Shown here piece after piece: positions 1-4,860 of a stretch of 5,709 nt of DNA. The notes beneath the pieces were generated by a model. The model did not search any database and was not told where the DNA came from. It worked only from the letters and a program-made list of their open reading frames with translations. Source of the DNA: Candidatus Solibacter sp. (GTDB taxonomy: Bacteria; Acidobacteriota; Terriglobia; Bryobacterales; Bryobacteraceae); assembly GCA_017883345.1 (NCBI GenBank), contig JADGNT010000375.1, positions 1 to 5,709 of the forward strand. Direction: 5' to 3'. The translations under genes were made by a program, and so were the position numbers. Every line of letters begins with the position of its first letter. Position 1 is the stretch's first letter.

Positions 1-30
1 TGGGATGGCAAGACCGCCAAAGCGGTGTAA
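1..30 (+). CDS. Possible 3' end of an upstream gene (partial)
   Basis: Read from base 1, the frame gives WDGKTAKAV followed by TAA at 28-30. The composition (Lys, Ala, Asp, with ordinary codons) is compatible with a real C-terminus. A GC-rich stem-loop starts about 30 nt after the stop, which fits a gene ending here. Only nine residues are visible, so neither family nor function can be assigned, and the fragment could be chance. The call rests on the plausible tail and on the hairpin placed just behind it. Confidence 0.35.
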   Translation, partial: WDGKTAKAV

Positions 31-306
31 GAAGCCGCCGGCGTTTCAGACCACGGATATCGGCCCCGGCGGGGAACTGCCGGGGCCCCCAGCCCTGGGC
101 CGGCGTCTACCAGGCCTTTGGCTACGCATGACGCAACGGGACCGCGACGGTGCACACGCCGACTTGCACGTGAGTGTCATTTGGGCTGTTCCATCTCCGG
201 CTCCTCACCTCCGCCACGCGCGGCTCGACATCCCAATCGCCGCGGTAGAGCGCCCGCATGCCGCCAGGCGTGCGACCTTTGCCCCTCGTGCTAGTCTGAG
301 TTGATC
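31..306. other. Gene-free stretch upstream of the beta-helix gene
   Basis: No convincing gene lies here. A 99-codon open frame at 5-304 on the + strand has a Pro/Arg/His-rich, low-complexity translation with no recognisable domain and is probably a GC-driven chance frame. The stretch holds the stem-loop at 62-87. I found no convincing -35/-10 pair: TTGCAC at 164-169 lacks a suitable -10 at normal spacing. The beta-helix gene must be transcribed either from a non-consensus promoter here or from further upstream. Confidence 0.5.
62..87 (+). terminator. GC-only stem-loop, possible terminator
   Basis: GGCCCCGGC (62-70) and GCCGGGGCC (79-87) form a perfect 9-bp stem with the 8-nt loop GGGGAACT. 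It lies 32 nt after the TAA at 28-30. There is no T-run after the stem, so it does not match a classical intrinsic terminator. It could be a U-less terminator, a 3'-end stabilising hairpin, or a chance product of GC-rich sequence. Confidence 0.35.
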
Positions 307-1497
307 ATGCGCAGACGTGTGTTCCTCCGGATGGCGGCCGCAGCCGCCGTGGGGCCGGTGAGCGGTCTCGCCCAGCGCCGCGGCGCAACTGATGCCGTGA
401 CGCTCGACGCCGCGGCGCGTGCCTACCGCGTCCAGCCCGGCGGCAGCATCCAGGCGGCGCTCGAGGCGGCCGCGAAGGATCCGGCCAACAAGATCGTCTA
501 CGTCCACGCCGGGACCTATCGCCCGGCGGCGCACGGGCAGGCGCTGATCTGGTTCAACAGGCGGCACGACGGCATCACGCTCGAAGCGGTCGGCGAGGTG
601 GTGCTGACCGCCGCCAATCCAGCGATCGCCGACAACAAGGCGCCAAGCTTCCCGGCGGTCGTCAATCACGTCGTCTATTTCGGCGACGGCGTATCGACGA
701 AGACCGTGCTGCGCGGCTTCCGCGTCACCGGCGCGAACAACTACACCACCGGCACCGGCGAGCGCTCGCCAATCGAATCCGATGACCTGCGCAAGACGCC
801 GTTCTTCTATCTCGATGGCGGCGGCATCAAGATCTATGCGCGCGCCTATCCGACCATCGAGCGCGTCGAGGTGGTCGGCAATTACACCAGCCCATGCGGC
901 GCCGGTGTATCCGTGGAGCACCTCGGCCGGCCGCTCGACGCCGCGGTGTTCCGCGACTGCATCTTCCGCGACAACCGCACGCAGGTCACCGGCGCGGCGT
1001 TCGACCTCCTGCACGGCAGCCGCGCCACGCTCGACAACTGCCTGTTCGTCGGCAACATCGCTAATCTCGGTGTGGACTACGTCGGCCTGCTGACCGGCGG
1101 CGAGTATCACCCGGAGCACGGCTCGGGTGCGATGACGGTGTTCGAGAGCTCCCGCGCGGAGGTCAGCCGCTGCACCTTCACCGGGAACTGGGCCGGCGTC
1201 GACGACAACGGCACCGGCAGCACTTACGTGAAGTCGATCTTCTGGAACAACACGTTGAAGGGCGGGATCTCTACCGGGGCGCGCTACGAGATCGACATCA
1301 CCAGCGGCGGCGGCGTTCGGGAATCGTTCATCCACGGCGAGACGAACGACCTGCGGGGGACGATCGATCGAGCGGTGAACACTTTTGATCCGCCGGATCC
1401 GCGCTTCGACGCGCAGTTCGTGCCGCAGGCGCCGGAGTACGGGGCGGTGGGCTACCGGCCGGCGGCCGCGGCATCGCGCGGCCGCACCAGCCGGTAG
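307..1497 (+). CDS. Tat-exported right-handed parallel beta-helix protein
   Basis: The product is 396 aa from the ATG at 307; a TTG at 301 would add two residues, but the ATG places the signal peptide normally. Residues 2-8 (RRRVFLR) match the twin-arginine consensus and are followed by an Ala-rich core (MAAAAAVGPVSG) and a probable cleavage after GLA (~22), so folded export by Tat is likely. Residues 40-72 (YRVQPGGSIQAAL, then IVYVHAGTY) are the usual opening of pectate-lyase-like beta-helix proteins. Short helical-coil repeats follow: LRGFRVTGAN (135-144), IERVEVVGN (184-192), FRDCIFRDN (215-223), LDNCLFVGN (242-250), VSRCTFTGN (286-294) and VKSIFWNN (308-315). The tail DPRFDAQFVPQAPEYGAVGY is common in this group. 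Family knowledge suggests polysaccharide binding or cleavage, but I can identify no catalytic triad and the substrate is unknown. The Shine-Dalgarno sequence is weak (TGAG at 297-300). GC content is higher than in the genes downstream. Confidence 0.85.
   Translation: MRRRVFLRMAAAAAVGPVSGLAQRRGATDAVTLDAAARAYRVQPGGSIQAALEAAAKDPANKIVYVHAGTYRPAAHGQALIWFNRRHDGITLEAVGEVVLTAANPAIADNKAPSFPAVVNHVVYFGDGVSTKTVLRGFRVTGANNYTTGTGERSPIESDDLRKTPFFYLDGGGIKIYARAYPTIERVEVVGNYTSPCGAGVSVEHLGRPLDAAVFRDCIFRDNRTQVTGAAFDLLHGSRATLDNCLFVGNIANLGVDYVGLLTGGEYHPEHGSGAMTVFESSRAEVSRCTFTGNWAGVDDNGTGSTYVKSIFWNNTLKGGISTGARYEIDITSGGGVRESFIHGETNDLRGTIDRAVNTFDPPDPRFDAQFVPQAPEYGAVGYRPAAAASRGRTSR
1462..1485 (+). repeat. Duplicated GCGGCCGC palindrome at gene end
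   Basis: The 8-bp palindrome GCGGCCGC occurs at 1462-1469 and again at 1478-1485, separated by GGCATCGC. The two copies can pair as an 8-bp stem with an 8-nt loop just inside the 3' end of the beta-helix gene, ten bases before its stop codon. They encode the low-complexity AAAASRGR tail. This may contribute to an RNA 3'-end structure, but no T-tract follows and GC-rich coding sequence can produce it by chance. Confidence 0.4.
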
Positions 1498-1651
1498 CCG
1501 ATCGTGACTACTGTTCGCGGACGCCGATTCGCGAATTGAGCATGAACGGAGCGGCGTTGGCGGCGGATCAGTTTGGTGATCGCGTGACAAGCCGGGCAAG
1601 CCTTCTTTGAACAGTAGGTGCCTGATGCAGAAGACCTTTGCAGCCGACCGT

Positions 1652-1676
1652 TGTCCGATCAGGTGTCCGATCAGGT
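1652..1676 (+). repeat. 12-bp tandem direct repeat abutting the -35 box
   Basis: TGTCCGATCAGG at 1652-1663 is repeated at 1664-1675, and a third T at 1676 begins the next period, so 25 nt are perfectly periodic at 12 bp. The array ends one base before the TTGACA at 1677. Relative to a predicted start near 1712 it covers about -60 to -36, the usual position of an activator's tandem sites, although a repressor or chance duplication is possible. The heptamer TGTCCGA recurs at 4752-4758 before the second CRTAC1 gene. Confidence 0.65.
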
Positions 1677-1705
1677 TTGACAGGTTATGTAGCTTCTGTT
1701 ATCAT
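1677..1705 (+). promoter_or_regulatory. Strong sigma70-type promoter for the CRTAC1-TPR unit
   Basis: TTGACA (1677-1682) is a perfect -35 hexamer. A 17-nt spacer leads to TATCAT (1700-1705), five of six matches to TATAAT, preceded by TG at 1697-1698 in the extended -10 position. Transcription should start near 1712, leaving a leader of about 80 nt before the CRTAC1 start codon. It is the best promoter match I found in the window, and it points at the CRTAC1-TPR pair. Activity is inferred from sequence only. Confidence 0.7.
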
Positions 1706-1723
1706 CTCTTGCCAGGGTGGTCC

Positions 1724-1795
1724 ATGGGTAAACTCGCAACCCCTTTGTTTACAGTGGTTCCCGGCATGGACGAGTACGTGGAAGTACACCTATGA
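1724..1795 (+). CDS. Possible 23-residue leader ORF overlapping the CRTAC1 start
   Basis: An ATG at 1724, with AGGG (1714-1717) six bases upstream, opens a 23-codon frame (MGKLATPLFTVVPG, then MDEYVEVHL). It ends at TGA 1793-1795 and so overlaps the CRTAC1 ATG at 1792 as ATGA. It begins about 12 nt after the predicted transcription start. This arrangement could couple translation of the leader to the main gene. The frame is open further upstream to a TTG at 1607, but that part would precede the transcription start. The peptide has no recognisable domain and the frame may be fortuitous; the overlap and the plausible ribosome binding site are the only support. Confidence 0.25.
   Translation: MGKLATPLFTVVPGMDEYVEVHL
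1780..1784 (+). promoter_or_regulatory. Ribosome binding site of the CRTAC1 gene
   Basis: GGAAG at 1780-1784 lies seven bases before the ATG at 1792, normal spacing for a Shine-Dalgarno sequence. It supports 1792 as the start codon, which also begins a standard signal peptide. Confidence 0.5.
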
Positions 1796-3750
1796 CGACT
1801 ACGCTCCTCCAAAGGCTCCGTAGTAATCAGCCCCATGTTCGATTGATCGTCGCCGCGCTGATACTCGCGTATCCCTCAGTGCGTGCCTTTCAGGCCCCAT
1901 CGGGTACTGCATCACCGCCTGAAATCCGCTACCCTGCGAAGGACGTGGGAGTCGATTCGCTAGTACGCCGCGCCCAGGAACAGAAGCAGGCCGCAACCCA
2001 GTACTCCGTTGTTCACGATTTCCATTTCGAGGACAAACTTCCTGAAAGTGGCATCACGTTCCGGCAGCGAATTGTCGATGACTCCGGGCTGAATTACAAG
2101 CCGGTTCATTACGATCACGGCAACGGAATAGCCGTGGCGGATGTGGATGGCGACGGTCTTTATGACATCTACTTCGTGAACCAGGCGGGGCCGAGCGAGC
2201 TATGGAAAAACCTCGGCGGTGGCAAATTCCGCAAAATCGATAACCCTGCACTTGCCATCTCCGGGCGCATCGCAGTGGCCGCTTCGTTTGCCGATATCGA
2301 TAACGATGGCGATGAAGACCTCTATGTCACCACAGTGCGGGGCGGCAACCTGTTATTCGAGAACGACGGTCACGGGAACTTCCGCGATATCACGCGCGAA
2401 GCCGGCCTTTTGCATTCAGCGCATTCCTCCGGCAGCGTGTTTTTCGACTACGACCACGATGGCAGGCTCGATCTTCTGGTATGCGACGTGGGGCAGTACA
2501 CGTCGGAGAAGAAGGGCGCTCAGGGCCAGTTTGTAGGATTGCCGGACGCATTTTCCGGCCATATGTATCCGGAGCGATTCGAGCACCCAATCCTCTATCG
2601 CAATCTGGGCAACAATCGATTTAAGGATGTGACCGCGGCGGTGGGGCTCACGCCGCATGGATGGTGCGGAGATGCCGCCGTCGCGGATGTCAATGGCGAT
2701 GGCTGGCCCGACGTCTACTTTTTGAATATGATGGGCGCGAGTCATTACTACGAGAACCAGGGCGGGAAGGGTTTTGTCGAGAAGACTAAAACCTATTTTC
2801 CGAAAACCTCCTGGGGCGCCATGGGGGTTAAGTTCTTCGATTACGATAATGATGGCCGCCTGGATTTGTTTGTGACCGATATGCATTCAGACATGCAGGA
2901 AAATGTAGGGCCGGAGCTGGAACAAAAAAAGGCTCCGTCGCATGCCCCCGACAGCTTCCTCATGGGTCCGGCCTCCAGCTTCGTGTTTGGCAATTCGATG
3001 TATCACAACACGGGAAAGGGTCCGTTTGAAGAAGTTTCCGACGCCATGGGGGTCGAGAACTACTGGCCATGGGGACCGAGCGTCGGAGACATCAATGCGG
3101 ATGGATGGGATGATATCTTCATTGCGTCGTCTATGAACTTCCCTTTTCGATATGGGATCAATTCCATGCTGCTCAACGACCACGGGAAAAAGTTTCTGGA
3201 CGCCGAGTTCCAGTTGGGCATTGAGCCGCGCCGCGGGGGGCGAACACACACGCCGTTCTTCCAGTTGAACTGCTCCGCCATGCCTCCGGATCCGCAGGAG
3301 ATCATGCACGAGATTTGCGCGAACCGTAAGGGCACGGTCACGGTTATGGCCCCGCTCGGGAGCCGCGCTTCCGTTTTGTTCGATCTGGATAACGACGGGG
3401 ATTTGGATCTCGTGACCAACGATTTCAATTCGGAGCCTCAGATTCTGGTGAGCGATCTTGCGGCGCGCAGACCGATCCATTGGCTGAAAGTGCTGCTGAC
3501 CGGAACCGCATCGAACCGCGACGGTTTGGGCGCCACGGTACGTGTGATCAGCGCAGCCGGCGCAAAATATTTCAAGTACAACGATGGCAAGTCCGGATAT
3601 CTTTCGCAAAGTTCTCTGCCGCTCTACTTCGGGCTTGGTGACGAAAATGCGATTTCACGCGTCGAAATTCATTGGCCTTCCGGCCGCGACCAGGTTATTA
3701 CACAAGGTCTGCGCGCGAACGAGATCCTGCGCGTGACGGAACCAAAGTAA
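1792..3750 (+). CDS. Secreted CRTAC1-family protein (FG-GAP/VCBS repeats, ASPIC/UnbV domain)
   Basis: The product is 652 aa. A Sec signal peptide is seen: basic n-region to R17, hydrophobic core LIVAALILAYPSV (18-30), likely cleavage after SVRA (32). Residues 86-90 (SGITF) open the family's N-terminal segment. Seven calcium-loop motifs of the DxDxDG type follow, starting at D117, D168, D219, D299, D350, D433 and D531. These mark FG-GAP/VCBS blades of an integrin-like beta-propeller. The C-terminus (about 564-650) is an ASPIC/UnbV domain: NRDGLGATVRV (575-585), GYLSQ (602-606), FGLG (613-616), WPSG (628-631). The family occurs in animal cartilage acidic protein 1 and widely in bacteria. Its bacterial role is poorly defined; calcium-dependent extracellular binding is inferred. 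Odd points are an extended segment (485-520) with Cys494 and Cys509 between loops six and seven, and the absence of the Cys pair seen in the downstream paralogue. The gene is probably cotranscribed with the TPR gene, whose start overlaps its stop. Confidence 0.93.
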   Translation: MTTTLLQRLRSNQPHVRLIVAALILAYPSVRAFQAPSGTASPPEIRYPAKDVGVDSLVRRAQEQKQAATQYSVVHDFHFEDKLPESGITFRQRIVDDSGLNYKPVHYDHGNGIAVADVDGDGLYDIYFVNQAGPSELWKNLGGGKFRKIDNPALAISGRIAVAASFADIDNDGDEDLYVTTVRGGNLLFENDGHGNFRDITREAGLLHSAHSSGSVFFDYDHDGRLDLLVCDVGQYTSEKKGAQGQFVGLPDAFSGHMYPERFEHPILYRNLGNNRFKDVTAAVGLTPHGWCGDAAVADVNGDGWPDVYFLNMMGASHYYENQGGKGFVEKTKTYFPKTSWGAMGVKFFDYDNDGRLDLFVTDMHSDMQENVGPELEQKKAPSHAPDSFLMGPASSFVFGNSMYHNTGKGPFEEVSDAMGVENYWPWGPSVGDINADGWDDIFIASSMNFPFRYGINSMLLNDHGKKFLDAEFQLGIEPRRGGRTHTPFFQLNCSAMPPDPQEIMHEICANRKGTVTVMAPLGSRASVLFDLDNDGDLDLVTNDFNSEPQILVSDLAARRPIHWLKVLLTGTASNRDGLGATVRVISAAGAKYFKYNDGKSGYLSQSSLPLYFGLGDENAISRVEIHWPSGRDQVITQGLRANEILRVTEPK

Positions 3751-4688
3751 TGCGCGCGGCAGGTCTCAGATTTGCGATCCTTGTCAGTCTGCCGGGTTTG
3801 CAGGCATTCGCCCAGCCTCCGTCCCCCTGGGACCGCGGCGCGCGACTGGCTGAGGAAGGTAATTACGCTGCCGCTGTGCAGACGCTGACTTCGGCTTTGG
3901 CATCCTCCCCCGCGCCAACTGCTGCTCCCTATTTGTTGCTTTCCGATTGCTATGTACAGATGAAGCGACCGACGGATGCCGAGCGGATTCTTCGCAAGGG
4001 ACTTTCGGCCCATCCCGCCAATCCTGTCCTGGAGTTGTTCCTGGGTGAGTTACTGATGGATGTACAGTCCTACAGCCTGGAGGCGGGGCAGTTACTCGAA
4101 CATTCGGTTCGTACCGCACCGCACGATCCGGAAGCCAGGCATTCTTACGCACGGTGGGCCCATATGAATTTGCGCGAACGCATCTGCGTGGCGCAGGAAA
4201 AAGCCGCCTTACTCCTGCCCGGTCTCGACGACGTTACGCTGCTGGAGATGAACACCTTGTTGGGGATCTGTTCCGGCCGGATCGAGGATGCCGCGGGAGC
4301 ACGGGCTGCGTTTCGACGGGCCAACGCAATCAATTTACGCCAGAAGACCTACGATCCGGTGACGGCATGGCAATACGTGCAATTCCTGCGGCGCTTCGGT
4401 GAGGATGCCGAGGTTCAGTCGATTGTCGGGGAGATTCTCGAACGCGTTCCCGAGTTTGGGCTGGCCCGCCTTGAGCGCGCCAAGTACTTCGATCGGGAGG
4501 GCCAGCCGGATAAGGCGGCTGAGGCAGCGCAACTGGTGTTGCAAAGTGCGGGAAACGATTTGGATGTTGAGCGCGCAGCTCACGGGATTCTTGCGCGGTC
4601 ATTTACTGCACTGGGTGAGACGGCTAACGCTGCCCGCGAACAGGCGTGGATCGAGGCCCATCCTGACCTTGAAACGCCGGTCAGGTGA
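3750..4688 (+). CDS. Exported tetratricopeptide repeat (TPR) protein
   Basis: The product is 312 aa. The ATG at 3750 shares its A with the TAA of the CRTAC1 gene (TAATG), and its own Shine-Dalgarno is weak, so translational coupling is likely. An in-frame ATG at 3672 would lie inside the upstream gene and bury the signal peptide, so it was not chosen. Residues 1-21 form a Sec signal (LRFAILVSLPGLQAFA, cleavage before QPPSP). The rest is helical TPR-like sequence, roughly 27-54, 58-92, 93-126, 161-195, 205-236, 237-270 and 271-306. The clearest units are ARLAEEGNYAAAVQTLTSAL and the one containing LSDCYVQMKRPTDAERIL. No enzymatic domain or membrane anchor was seen. TPRs bind proteins or peptides; the periplasmic or extracellular partner may be the CRTAC1 protein encoded immediately upstream, which is inference from coupling. 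Confidence 0.9.
   Translation: MRAAGLRFAILVSLPGLQAFAQPPSPWDRGARLAEEGNYAAAVQTLTSALASSPAPTAAPYLLLSDCYVQMKRPTDAERILRKGLSAHPANPVLELFLGELLMDVQSYSLEAGQLLEHSVRTAPHDPEARHSYARWAHMNLRERICVAQEKAALLLPGLDDVTLLEMNTLLGICSGRIEDAAGARAAFRRANAINLRQKTYDPVTAWQYVQFLRRFGEDAEVQSIVGEILERVPEFGLARLERAKYFDREGQPDKAAEAAQLVLQSAGNDLDVERAAHGILARSFTALGETANAAREQAWIEAHPDLETPVR
4662..4685 (+). terminator. Stem-loop over the TPR gene stop, weak terminator candidate
   Basis: CCTGACC (4662-4668) and GGTCAGG (4679-4685) form a perfect 7-bp stem with a 10-nt loop; the TGA stop follows directly at 4686-4688. There is no T-run afterwards, so efficient intrinsic termination is doubtful. It may stabilise the 3' end of the CRTAC1-TPR transcript or partly separate it from the downstream gene. 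Confidence 0.3.
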
Positions 4689-4722
4689 TATTCCCCGCCG
4701 GCCCGCGACCTTTGAACACGTG

Positions 4723-4836
4723 ATGAGGAATGTGAGTCTCGCTGCAGCCCCTGTCCGAAAGCAACCGATTCTCTATAATCAATTCACCGCCCGGCAATTG
4801 GGAGACTATGTGGAAGTCCTGATTTCCGGCAGGTAG
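4723..4836 (+). CDS. Possible 37-residue ORF before the second CRTAC1 gene
   Basis: An ATG at 4723 opens a 37-codon frame (MRNVSLAAAPVRKQPILYNQ, then FTARQLGDYVEVLISGR) ending at TAG 4834-4836, in the same frame as the CRTAC1 gene that starts 25 nt later. No Shine-Dalgarno sequence is visible, and the TATAAT box at 4774 falls inside it, which argues against it. It is listed because the gap otherwise lacks a gene and because its GDYVEV resembles DEYVEV in the short ORF before the first CRTAC1 gene. It could be a leader peptide, a gene remnant or chance. Confidence 0.15.
   Translation: MRNVSLAAAPVRKQPILYNQFTARQLGDYVEVLISGR
4751..4779 (+). promoter_or_regulatory. Candidate promoter for the second CRTAC1 gene
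   Basis: TATAAT at 4774-4779 is a perfect -10 hexamer. With a 17-nt spacer the -35 position reads CTGTCC (4751-4756), only three of six matches to TTGACA. Transcription would start near 4786, about 75 nt before the ATG at 4861. A weak -35 with a good -10 suggests activator dependence. The TGTCCGA heptamer of the upstream tandem repeat overlaps this -35 (4752-4758). Confidence 0.4.
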
Positions 4837-4860
4837 CGCCGAAGCGATAGAACGAAAGAT

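Larger units (their letters stand above)
1498..1791. other. Intergenic regulatory region before the CRTAC1-TPR unit
   Basis: This 294-nt gap separates the high-GC beta-helix gene from the lower-GC CRTAC1 gene. Its left part (1498-1640) contains the perfect palindrome ATTCGCGAAT (1527-1536), GATCA/TGATC arms (1566-1570 and 1577-1581) and a spaced 9-bp inverted repeat (1508-1516 with 1609-1617). Its right part contains a tandem repeat, a consensus-like promoter, a possible leader ORF and the ribosome binding site of the next gene, each listed separately. No classical terminator for the beta-helix gene was seen. Confidence 0.6.

Noticed and set aside
5..304. 99-codon open frame on the + strand
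   Set aside because: The translation is low-complexity (Pro, Arg, His, Ala), has no ribosome binding site visible in the window, and runs across the GC stem-loop.
1527..1536. Palindrome ATTCGCGAAT as an operator
   Set aside because: A single 10-bp palindrome is expected by chance in several kilobases, and it lies about 140 nt before the promoter with no second copy.
205..1599. 464-codon open frame on the - strand opposite the beta-helix gene
   Set aside because: Its translation is Arg/Ala/Val/Asp-rich without a domain or signal peptide, as expected opposite a GC-rich gene. The + strand frame has a Tat signal and beta-helix repeats.
1638..1823. 61-codon + strand frame across the CRTAC1 start
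   Set aside because: It runs through the promoter and into the CRTAC1 coding region out of frame, with no domain or supporting ribosome site.
2887..3609. 240-codon open frame on the - strand within the first CRTAC1 gene
   Set aside because: It lies fully opposite a well-supported CRTAC1 coding region and shows no domain of its own.
3672..3749. Upstream in-frame extension of the TPR gene
   Set aside because: It would overlap the CRTAC1 coding sequence by 26 codons and bury the signal peptide; the TAATG start at 3750 gives a proper secreted N-terminus.
4399..4722. + strand frame overlapping the end of the TPR gene
   Set aside because: It is the alternate-frame reading of the TPR coding sequence; only the part after 4723 lies largely outside a gene and is discussed separately.
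4780..4800. CAATT/AATTG inverted repeat after the TATAAT box
   Set aside because: Only five base pairs with an 11-nt loop; too short to support a function.
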